Positions 7,025 to 14,028 of a DNA stretch of 32,571 nucleotides are shown one piece after another. A model generated the notes under the pieces. It saw only the letters and a program-made list of their open reading frames with translations. It did no database searches and had not been told where the DNA came from. The position numbers and the translations under genes were made by a program. Source of the stretch: a bacterium (GTDB taxonomy: Bacteria > CG03); the NCBI GenBank assembly GCA_013791675.1, contig VMTI01000154.1:1-32571 (forward strand), read 5' to 3'. Every line of letters starts with the position of its first letter. The stretch's first letter is position 1.

Positions 7025-8050
7025 ATGTCAAAAGATGAAAAACAGAAAAGCTTAGATGTGGCTCTTGCTGAAATTGAAAAAAAATTCGGGAAGGGGGCAA
7101 TAATGCGTCTCGGCGATGAAAGATTTTTCGGCAAGGTGTCCGCTATTCCCACAAGAGCCATGTCGCTTGATATCGCGCTCGGCATAGGCGGTATTCCCTG
7201 CGGCCGTATCACCGAAATTTTCGGGCCCGAAGGCGGCGGAAAAACAACTCTCGCTCTTCAGATAATAGCCAATGTGCAGAAAGCCGGCGGCACCGCGGCT
7301 TTTGTGGATGTCGAACACGCCATGGATCCCGATTACGCGGAAAAAATAGGCGTCGACATAAAAGAGCTCCTGATTTCACAGCCGGATTCCGGAGAGCAGG
7401 CGCTGCAGATCATAGACACTTTGATAAGGACCGGCGCTATAGACGTTATTGTTCTGGATTCCGTGGCGGCGCTTGTCCCCAAGGCCGAGCTTGAAGGGGA
7501 TATAGGTTCTCCGACGGTAGGACTTCAGGCGCGGCTGATGTCGCAGAGTCTGAGGCGTCTGGCCTCAGCCATATCAAAATCCAGAACCGCCGCAATTTTC
7601 ATAAATCAGATAAGAGAGAAAATAGGAATGACTTTCGGTTTCGGCGGCACAACGACAACCCCCGGAGGCAGAGCTCTTAAATTTTATTCATCTGTCCGTC
7701 TTGACATAAGAAGAATAGGCTCCATTAAGAAGGGCAACGACATAATAGGCGCGCGTGTTAAGGTGAAAGTCGCCAAAAATAAAGTAGCTCCGCCGTTTAA
7801 GGTCTGCGAATTTGATATTTATTTTGGAAAAGGTATTGTTCCCGAATCTTCCCTGCTTGATGTGGGCACGGATCTGGGTTTAATCAAAAAAACCGGCAAC
7901 ACCTTTTTTTACGGCGACATCAAGCTGGGAATAGGCCGTGAAAGTTCCGTGGAAATGCTGGTAGAAGACCAAAAGACCACGGCCGCTCTTGAAACAGAAA
8001 TCAAAAAAATCTGTTTTCCTGAAAAGAAAAAAGAAGCCAAAAAAGATTAG
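7025..8050 (+). CDS. recA: Recombinase RecA
   Basis: RecA forms ATP-dependent filaments on single-stranded DNA, drives strand exchange and activates the SOS response. The 341 residues align across the whole family: N-terminal helix with LDVALAEIEKKFGKGAIMRLG, Walker A GPEGGGKTT at 67-75, the Walker B strand VIVLDSVAAL, the NQIREKIGM segment leading into the DNA-binding loop, and TPGGRALKFYSSVRLDIRR. Walker A normally reads GPESSGKTT in RecA; here two Gly replace the Ser pair, which still fits the general P-loop. A strong AGGAGG ribosome-binding site lies seven bases before ATG 7025. No convincing LexA box was seen upstream. A tyrosine recombinase gene follows after 14 bases. Confidence 0.97.
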   Translation: MSKDEKQKSLDVALAEIEKKFGKGAIMRLGDERFFGKVSAIPTRAMSLDIALGIGGIPCGRITEIFGPEGGGKTTLALQIIANVQKAGGTAAFVDVEHAMDPDYAEKIGVDIKELLISQPDSGEQALQIIDTLIRTGAIDVIVLDSVAALVPKAELEGDIGSPTVGLQARLMSQSLRRLASAISKSRTAAIFINQIREKIGMTFGFGGTTTTPGGRALKFYSSVRLDIRRIGSIKKGNDIIGARVKVKVAKNKVAPPFKVCEFDIYFGKGIVPESSLLDVGTDLGLIKKTGNTFFYGDIKLGIGRESSVEMLVEDQKTTAALETEIKKICFPEKKKEAKKD

Positions 8051-8064
8051 TTTTCGCGGTAACA

Positions 8065-8979
8065 ATGGATGCTGAAAGTGCGCCGAGGCATAATGTGAAA
8101 GCACCTCGCGGCGTACCGGAGGCCGTTCGGCTGCTTGATGAATACGGCGACTACTGCGCATCCGAGCGGGGGCTGTCTCCCCTTTCTGTAAAAGCCTATA
8201 CAAGGGATATCAGAGAATTTTTTGCGACGCTGGATATTCCCCTTTCGTCCATAAGCGAAAAACATATTACGGCTTTTTTAAGGGAAAAAAGAGCTTCTGT
8301 TTCCGCGCGCACTCTGGCGAGGGAAATCTGCGCTCTAAGAAGTTTCTGGAAATTTCTGGTAGAAGACGGCGTAGCCCGCCGCAATCCCGCTTCAGCTTTG
8401 CGGAGCCCCCGTCTTGAAAGTTATCTGCCGGATGTTCTCACAATTTCGGAGGTGGAGGGAGTAATATCCCGCATACCGCGCGGGAAAAAAACTTCTTTGC
8501 GGAACATCGCCGCGGTGGAAGTGCTTTACGGCGCCGGATTGAGAATAAGCGAGCTGATTGGACTTCGGGTCAAAGATGTGAATCTCCATGTGGGTTTTCT
8601 CAAATGCCTGGGTAAGAGAGGGAAAGAGAGAATTGTGCCGCTCGGCGGGAAAGCCTGTTCGGCGGTGAAAGCATTTCTTATTTTTTCACCGGCGGATGAA
8701 GGAGATTTCCTTTTTAGAAATCCGTCCGGCGGCTCTTTCAGCCGTATGGGTGTGTGGAAGATAATAAAAAAATTGTGCATTGATGCAGGTATTCAAAGGC
8801 GCGTTACACCTCACACATTCAGGCACAGTTTCGCGACGCACCTTTTGCAAAACGGCGCGGATCTGCGCATTATCCAGGAGCTGCTTGGTCACGCTCAAAT
8901 CAGCACAACACAGATTTATACGCACATTTCCACAAAGCGTTTGCGCCAGATACACCGCCGCTTTCATCCCCGGGGGTAA
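8065..8979 (+). CDS. Tyrosine recombinase XerC/XerD family
   Basis: This 304-residue site-specific recombinase most likely resolves chromosome dimers at dif sites. The N-terminal SAM-like core-binding domain is at about residues 20-105 and the catalytic domain at 120-300. All active-site residues are visible: R160 (GAGLRISEL), K184 (GKRGKERIVPL), H250 and R253 (HTFRHS), H276 (LGHAQ) and the nucleophile Y285 (TQIYTHI). The length and a single gene beside recA favour a housekeeping Xer protein over a phage integrase. No att-like repeats were noticed. XerC and XerD cannot be told apart here, and some lineages have one Xer protein. About 14 N-terminal residues are poorly conserved, so a slightly later start is possible. 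Confidence 0.9.
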   Translation: MDAESAPRHNVKAPRGVPEAVRLLDEYGDYCASERGLSPLSVKAYTRDIREFFATLDIPLSSISEKHITAFLREKRASVSARTLAREICALRSFWKFLVEDGVARRNPASALRSPRLESYLPDVLTISEVEGVISRIPRGKKTSLRNIAAVEVLYGAGLRISELIGLRVKDVNLHVGFLKCLGKRGKERIVPLGGKACSAVKAFLIFSPADEGDFLFRNPSGGSFSRMGVWKIIKKLCIDAGIQRRVTPHTFRHSFATHLLQNGADLRIIQELLGHAQISTTQIYTHISTKRLRQIHRRFHPRG

Positions 8980-8994
8980 AAAATCTACCGGAAG

Positions 8995-9039
8995 TCTCCA
9001 GCGCTTGAGAGGCGCTGCAGCTGCAATGTAATTTGGAGA
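8995..9039. repeat. Nested stem-loop between xer and the cyclophilin gene
   Basis: An outer stem TCTCCA (8995-9000) pairs with TGGAGA (9034-9039). Inside it AGCGC (9000-9004) pairs with GCGCT (9012-9016), and the self-complementary TGCAGCTGCA lies at 9016-9025. No run of T follows, so it does not look like a factor-independent terminator; it could be an RNA structure or a protein site. Confidence 0.4.
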
Positions 9040-9107
9040 TTAGCTGTCTTTCATTTTACTGTCAAATATGATAAAAATAAAGAAATTAAACAGACGACGG
9101 AGGTGTT

Positions 9108-9605
9108 GTGAGGTTTGCGAGGCTTTTTGTGATGATGATTTCGCTTTTTTCGTGCCGCGGTGAAGGGCCCGTTGCCGAGCTTATGACGGAGAAGGGCGTT
9201 ATAGTGTTCAAAATGTATCCCGCCACCGCTCCCGGAACCGTTAAAAATTTTATAAAGCTGTCAAAGAAAGGTTTTTACGACGGGTTGACATTTCACAGGG
9301 TCGTGAAGGATGTCATAGTGCAGGGGGGCGATCCCTCGGGCAACGGGAGCGGCGGTCCGGGCTACACTCTTCCGGCGGAAATATCATCGTCGCTCATACA
9401 TGTTCCGGGCACCGTTGCCATGGCACGGCTCGACGATAGCGTCAATCCGGATAAGAGATCAAGCGGCAGTCAGTTTTATATATGCCTTTCTTCCGCGCCG
9501 CGCCTTGACGGCAATTATACGATTTTTGGTGAAGTGACCGAGGGTTTGGACATAGCCGGGCAGATATCCCCGGGAGATAAAATTATCAGGGTGAGGTTAA
9601 AGTAA
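9108..9605 (+). CDS. Cyclophilin-type peptidyl-prolyl isomerase, probable lipoprotein
   Basis: The enzyme speeds cis-trans isomerisation of proline peptide bonds and assists folding. The cyclophilin core spans about residues 22-165. Signature pieces are GVIVFKMYPATAPGTVKNF, FHRVVKDVIVQGGDPSGNGSGGPGY (active-site Arg in FHR, and QGGD), GTVAMAR, GSQFYICLSSAPRLDGNYTIFGEV. A short basic N-terminus, hydrophobic stretch and LFSC with C16 suggest a lipoprotein exported to the periplasmic side; the lipobox is slightly atypical because Phe is at -2. The start is GTG 9108, chosen because GGAGG at 9099-9103 sits four bases upstream. lysA starts two bases after its stop. Confidence 0.9.
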   Translation: MRFARLFVMMISLFSCRGEGPVAELMTEKGVIVFKMYPATAPGTVKNFIKLSKKGFYDGLTFHRVVKDVIVQGGDPSGNGSGGPGYTLPAEISSSLIHVPGTVAMARLDDSVNPDKRSSGSQFYICLSSAPRLDGNYTIFGEVTEGLDIAGQISPGDKIIRVRLK

Positions 9606-9607
9606 AA

Positions 9608-10837
9608 ATGGATTATTTCAATTACGCCGGCAATGAATTATTTGCTGAGAAAATTCCTATGAGCTTTTTGGCGGAAAAATACGGCACGCCGCTTTATGTT
9701 TATTCAAAAAAAACTCTTCTCCGTCATCTTGGAGAAATTAAAAGGGCTTTTCGTCCAACGGGCGCGCTTATATGTTTTGCTTATAAAGCCAATAATAACA
9801 TCGAATTGCTTAAACTGATGAACAAGGAAGGCATAGGAGCCGACTGTGTTTCGCTGGGTGAGCTTCTTCTCGCCCGTAAAACGGGCGTTCCCGCCCATAA
9901 AATTGTCATGAACGGTAACGGAAAAACGAACGAAGAAATAAAACTTGCCGTTAAAATGAAAATAAAAATGCTCAACGCCGACAGCGTGGAAGACCTTCTG
10001 AACATTTCAAGAATAGCCAATAGCTTGAAAGTGAAAGCCCGTATAAGCTTCCGCGTAAATCCGGAAATCAAAGTGCCGACGCACCCTCATATAGCCACCG
10101 GACTGAAAGAATCCAAATTCGGGCTTGCTTACGATGACGCTTTCAAGGCATACCAACTCGCGGCATCGCTCCCCGACGTGGATGTTTGCGGCATACACAT
10201 GCATATCGGTTCACAGATAACGGAAATTGAGCCTTTTGAGGATGCCCTGAAAAAACTTGCGGTTTTTTCAAAAAAACTTAACGGCGCGGGGATCAAGCTG
10301 AAATATATCAACGCCGGCGGCGGACTGGGCGTTAAATACCATAGTGAAATTCCGGAGTCTTTGGACAAATACGCTTCGGTTATAAAAAAATACGCTTTAA
10401 AGATTGCCCCCAAAATCATAATTGAGCCCGGCCGCATGCTTACGGCTAACACGGCTGTTCTTCTGATGCGCGTTATACTGAACAAGAATTCGGGGCGTAA
10501 AAGCTTCATAGTCGCCGACGGCGGTATGAATGATATTATGCGTCCAAGTATATACGGCGCGTATCATGAAATTCTGCCCGTGAAAATTTTTTCCGAAAGG
10601 GAAAAGAAATATTATGATATCGTTGGGCCGATTTGCGAATCGGGGGATGTTCTGGCGCGTAAACGGCTTCTCGGGAATATGTATGCGGGCGAGCTTCTTG
10701 TTTTGCGCGGCGCGGGAGCTTACGGATATTCTATGAGTTCAAATTATAATCTCCGCGCCCGTCCGGCGGAAGTGCTTGTTGACGGTGGCCGCGACGTGCT
10801 TATCAGAAAGCGCGAAGATATTCAAAAACTTATATGA
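9608..10837 (+). CDS. lysA: Diaminopimelate decarboxylase
   Basis: LysA removes carbon dioxide from meso-diaminopimelate to give L-lysine, with pyridoxal phosphate as cofactor, in the last step of the pathway. The fold type III barrel is clear. The PLP lysine is K60 in CFAYKANNN, the phosphate-binding HMHIGSQI is at 197-204, and GGGLG and EPGRML follow. The active-site cysteine comes from GPICESGDVLA (C343, with E344, S345 and D347), the motif that separates LysA from other basic amino-acid decarboxylases. Length 409 is normal. It directly follows the cyclophilin gene and precedes dapA, with a palindromic element between them. Confidence 0.95.
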   Translation: MDYFNYAGNELFAEKIPMSFLAEKYGTPLYVYSKKTLLRHLGEIKRAFRPTGALICFAYKANNNIELLKLMNKEGIGADCVSLGELLLARKTGVPAHKIVMNGNGKTNEEIKLAVKMKIKMLNADSVEDLLNISRIANSLKVKARISFRVNPEIKVPTHPHIATGLKESKFGLAYDDAFKAYQLAASLPDVDVCGIHMHIGSQITEIEPFEDALKKLAVFSKKLNGAGIKLKYINAGGGLGVKYHSEIPESLDKYASVIKKYALKIAPKIIIEPGRMLTANTAVLLMRVILNKNSGRKSFIVADGGMNDIMRPSIYGAYHEILPVKIFSEREKKYYDIVGPICESGDVLARKRLLGNMYAGELLVLRGAGAYGYSMSSNYNLRARPAEVLVDGGRDVLIRKREDIQKLI

Positions 10838-10848
10838 GGAGTAAGAAT

Positions 10849-10926
10849 GGGGTCAGGTCTTGACATTTGACATAGTCAAACGGGTGAACTTTAAATGTAT
10901 GCTGTCAAATGTCAAGACCTGACCCC
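10849..10926. mobile_element. 78-bp palindromic element (REP/MITE-like)
   Basis: Two perfectly complementary 24-base arms (10849-10872 and 10903-10926) enclose a 30-base loop. The left arm begins GGGGTCAGGTCTTGACA and the right arm ends with its complement. A 14-base exact piece of the right arm recurs at 25350-25363. From memory, very similar sequences are scattered through many unrelated bacterial genomes, often near IS200-like or REP-associated tyrosine transposases; this was not verified. No transposase lies in the window, so this would be a non-autonomous copy inserted between lysA and dapA. Confidence 0.75.
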
Positions 10927-10942
10927 CTATTAGGAGGAAATG

Positions 10943-12001
10943 ATGGAGTTTAAAGGTGCGTGGACCGCGCTTGTTACGCCGTTTAAAAAAGACGGCAGCG
11001 TAGATTGGAAAGGTTTTGAAAAAAACGTGGATTTCCAGATGAAAGAAGGAATATCGGGGCTTCTGCCGATGGGCACGACGGGAGAGTCCCCGACGGTGAG
11101 CCATGAGGAGCACAACGCGATTAACAAAAAAATTTTTGACTATGCCGCGGGGCGCTGTGAAATTTTGGCCGGATGCGGCTCCAATTCCACGGAAGAATCA
11201 ATCAAATCCGTAAAATCGGCCGCGGAATCCGGCATTAAAGCCGCGCTAATAATAGATTGCTATTACAACGGCCCGTCGTCTTTTGAGCTCAGAACCCGGC
11301 ATTACAGCCGCATAGCCGAAATGTTTCCGGATATTGAATTTGTGCCTTATATTATACCCGGCAGGACGGGATGCGAAATGTCCGCTTATGATTTGGCGCT
11401 TCTCGGAGAAAAATATTCCAACATAAACGCTGTAAAAGAGGCGACAGGGAATATAGAAAGAATGGAGATTGAAGGAAGCATACTTCCGGAGGGTTTTGCA
11501 ATTCTTTCGGGCGATGACGGCATAACATTTGAGATGATGATTTCGCCTAAAATAAAAGCTTGTGGAGTTATATCGGTTTTAACCAATATAGTGCCAGCGG
11601 CGATAAGCAGGATGTGCCGGGCAGCTCTTGCCGGCAGATACGGCGAGGCGAAAGAAATCAACAAAAAACTGAAGCCTCTTTTTGATGTTATTACGGTCAC
11701 GTCTCTGCGCATAGAAGAGATAAAGGGCAAGCAGTATAAAGTGACGGATAAATTCCGCAACCCGGTGCCTATAAAAACGCTTATGAACGCTTTGGGAATT
11801 CCATCTGGAATCGTCAGAGCGCCGCTGGGCTCAATGACCCCGGCCGGCGTTTCGACACTCCGTTCGGCGCTTAAAAGCGTTTGGCTGCTCAGCCCGGAAA
11901 TCCTGAAACCGGTACAGGAATTTTACGGGACGGATATAGGAAAAGTGCTTACCGACGATTCCATGTGGGAGGCGCTTGCGGCGGTGGAGGAAAAAAAATG
12001 A
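10943..12001 (+). CDS. dapA: 4-hydroxy-tetrahydrodipicolinate synthase, C-terminally extended
   Basis: DapA condenses pyruvate with aspartate semialdehyde, the first step of the diaminopimelate/lysine branch. Family motifs are GTTGESPTVSHEE near residue 45, the YIIPGRTG tyrosine loop, and the Schiff-base lysine K165 in NAVKEATGN. The core ends near residue 300. About 45 further residues (KSVWLLSPEILKP to the end) form a helical tail absent from the usual 290-300-residue enzymes. Two ATGs stand side by side; the second, 10943, is chosen because AGGAGG at 10932-10937 is then five bases away, against two for ATG 10940. Its stop overlaps the dapB start by four bases. A related aldolase specificity such as a sugar-acid lyase is possible in this superfamily, but dapB next to it argues for DapA. 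Confidence 0.9.
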   Translation: MEFKGAWTALVTPFKKDGSVDWKGFEKNVDFQMKEGISGLLPMGTTGESPTVSHEEHNAINKKIFDYAAGRCEILAGCGSNSTEESIKSVKSAAESGIKAALIIDCYYNGPSSFELRTRHYSRIAEMFPDIEFVPYIIPGRTGCEMSAYDLALLGEKYSNINAVKEATGNIERMEIEGSILPEGFAILSGDDGITFEMMISPKIKACGVISVLTNIVPAAISRMCRAALAGRYGEAKEINKKLKPLFDVITVTSLRIEEIKGKQYKVTDKFRNPVPIKTLMNALGIPSGIVRAPLGSMTPAGVSTLRSALKSVWLLSPEILKPVQEFYGTDIGKVLTDDSMWEALAAVEEKK

Positions 12002-12750
12002 TAAAGGTCTGTATAGCCGGGGCATCCGGAAAAATGGGGCAAGCTGTTGCGAATGCCGTTCTCATAACGGAAGGAATAGAAATCGGCGGGCTTCTTGAAA
12101 AACCGGATTCTCCCGATATAGGAAAAATTATTAACGGGGTTGAAGTGAGGTCTGTTGCGAAGGATGCTTTATCCGGCTGTGATTGTCTTATTGATTTTAC
12201 TTCTTCCGCCGCGACGATTGAACATCTTTCGGATTTTTCCGGCGCCGCTGTGATAGGCACGACAGGTTTTACGGGAGCCCAGACGGATGAAATCAAAAAA
12301 TATGCCGAAAAATTCCCCGTGGTTTTTTCTCCGAACATGAGCAAGGGTGTTAATCTTTTTTTCTCACTCGCAGCCCGGGCGGCGGAAAAACTTAAAGATT
12401 ACGATATTGAAATAGTGGAAGCGCATCACAACAAAAAAAAGGACGCTCCGTCGGGAACGGCGCTGAGGCTGCGCGATGAGATAAAAAAAGTCCGCGAACT
12501 TCAGGATGTTTACGGACGGCATGGCTCCGCGCTCGCGCGGGGAAAGAATGAAATTGGCATACATTCGGTCAGGGCGGGCGATATTGTGGGCGAACACAGC
12601 GTGATATTCGCGGGGCCCGGGGAATGTTTTGAGATTTCCCACAGGGCTTATTCAAGGAACTGTTTTGCCGAAGGCGCCGTCACGGCGGCTTTGTGGCTTG
12701 ACGGTAAAAAGCCCGGCCTTTACGAAATGTCAGAAGTGCTGGGTTTATGA
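11998..12750 (+). CDS. dapB: 4-hydroxy-tetrahydrodipicolinate reductase
   Basis: DapB reduces the DapA product with NAD(P)H to tetrahydrodipicolinate. The nucleotide-binding GASGKMGQAV is at residues 8-17. The substrate and catalytic motif IVEAHHNKKKDAPSGTAL is complete, and GTTGFTG and SVRAGDIVGEH are also typical. At 250 residues the protein is close to the normal length. An upstream in-frame ATG at 11881 would add 39 unrelated residues inside dapA, so ATG 11998 (ATGA overlap with dapA) is used. The stop overlaps the next start in the same way, so dapA, dapB and the ankyrin gene are translated in series. Confidence 0.95.
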   Translation: MIKVCIAGASGKMGQAVANAVLITEGIEIGGLLEKPDSPDIGKIINGVEVRSVAKDALSGCDCLIDFTSSAATIEHLSDFSGAAVIGTTGFTGAQTDEIKKYAEKFPVVFSPNMSKGVNLFFSLAARAAEKLKDYDIEIVEAHHNKKKDAPSGTALRLRDEIKKVRELQDVYGRHGSALARGKNEIGIHSVRAGDIVGEHSVIFAGPGECFEISHRAYSRNCFAEGAVTAALWLDGKKPGLYEMSEVLGL

Positions 12751-14009
12751 AAGATTTGCCGTGCCGCGTGGAAATCGTCCTGAACTTTCCGCGGAATGTT
12801 TTTTTTGTTTGCGCACTTTTTGCGTTTTCTTCCTGCGCGGGCCTGCGCATTCCTCTTTCCGCGATCAGGCCTTCCGGCGCCGACGAGCTTGCCGCCGCCA
12901 TTGCCGCGGGCAAAGATGTGAACGCCCGGTATCCGGGAGGGCTTTCGCCGCTCATGGAAGCTTCTTACAGAAATCTCCCTGATATAGCGGCTATCCTTCT
13001 TGATGCGGGAGCGGACATTGCCGCGAGGGATTCAGACGGCTTTACGGCACTTATGTACGCTGCCGCGGGAAACTCCCCCGCCTGCGCAGAACTTCTTATA
13101 AAAAAAGGAGCGGTAGTGTCCGCGCGGGAATATTTAACCGGGAAAACGGCGATTTTTTTCGCCGTAGAAAATAATTCAGCGCCTATGGTTAAACTTCTTC
13201 TTTTATCGCCCGAAGCTTCAGAAGATGATTTTGACGGCGGCGTCACAGCGCTTATGTATTCTTCCGCGCTCGGCGCCTTCAGCGCCTGCGAGGAGATTAT
13301 CAAAAACGGAGCTGATATAAAAAAAAGAGATGATCTCGGCAGGGACGCTCTTTTTCACGCTGTTCAAAATAACGCTATTGAAACAGCGAAGCTGCTTATA
13401 AAATCCGGCGCTGATGTTAACGCGGAATATGACCGCCGGCTGCTTCATCTTGCCGCCGCGGAAAATAATGTTGATATGATTAAACTGCTGATTGGCGCGG
13501 GCGCCGTGATAGCCATAAAAGACAAACAGGGTTTTACCCCATTTGGCGAAGCGGTAAGGGCGGGTTCACTTGAGGCCGCTTCTTTTTTTCTTGAATATGG
13601 CGTCGGGGCGAATGAAGAACAGAATGAGCTGACGCCTCTAATGATTGCCGTCAAAAACAACGACTTGAAAATGATGGCTTTGCTTGCTGAAAATATGGCT
13701 GATATTAACATTGCTTTATCCGACGGGACAACAGCTCTTTTTTACGCGGCTATGCGGGCCTCTTCCGCCGCCGCGGAATTTCTGATAAGTGTGGGCGCTG
13801 ATGTGAACGCCGCGGATTCAAAGGGCTGGACGCCGCTTATGACCGCTGTTTCGGAGAACAATTTGGATACAGCGGTTTTTCTTATAAAAACAGGAGCTGA
13901 TGTAAACGCTAAAAATGCCGAATCCCTGAACGCGCTGGAAATTGCCAAATATAAAAGAAACGATAAAATGATAGCCTGTCTTAAATCCGCCGGCGCGCGG
14001 GAATACTGA
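12747..14009 (+). CDS. Ankyrin-repeat protein, probable lipoprotein
   Basis: The 420-residue protein begins with a signal-like helix (about residues 14-28) ending in FSSC (C30), which suggests export and lipid anchoring; Phe at -3 makes the lipobox imperfect. From about residue 46 to the end, roughly eleven ankyrin repeats follow, each near 33 residues, with recurring TPLMxA, LLxxGADVNA and DxxGxTALxYA patterns. Ankyrin stacks bind other proteins and have no catalytic role, so the partner is unknown. It overlaps dapB by four bases and is followed by mfd after 19 bases. The operon position may be only for expression, since no link between these functions is obvious. Confidence 0.88.
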   Translation: MKDLPCRVEIVLNFPRNVFFVCALFAFSSCAGLRIPLSAIRPSGADELAAAIAAGKDVNARYPGGLSPLMEASYRNLPDIAAILLDAGADIAARDSDGFTALMYAAAGNSPACAELLIKKGAVVSAREYLTGKTAIFFAVENNSAPMVKLLLLSPEASEDDFDGGVTALMYSSALGAFSACEEIIKNGADIKKRDDLGRDALFHAVQNNAIETAKLLIKSGADVNAEYDRRLLHLAAAENNVDMIKLLIGAGAVIAIKDKQGFTPFGEAVRAGSLEAASFFLEYGVGANEEQNELTPLMIAVKNNDLKMMALLAENMADINIALSDGTTALFYAAMRASSAAAEFLISVGADVNAADSKGWTPLMTAVSENNLDTAVFLIKTGADVNAKNAESLNALEIAKYKRNDKMIACLKSAGAREY

Positions 14010-14028
14010 CGCCGGTTTCGTTTTTTGT

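Noticed and set aside
10838..10942. Lysine riboswitch before dapA
   Set aside because: The 105-base gap is filled by the palindromic element; there is no lysine-box secondary structure.
11881..11997. Longer start for dapB
   Set aside because: It lies inside dapA and adds residues with no match; the ATGA overlap at 11998 is the natural start.
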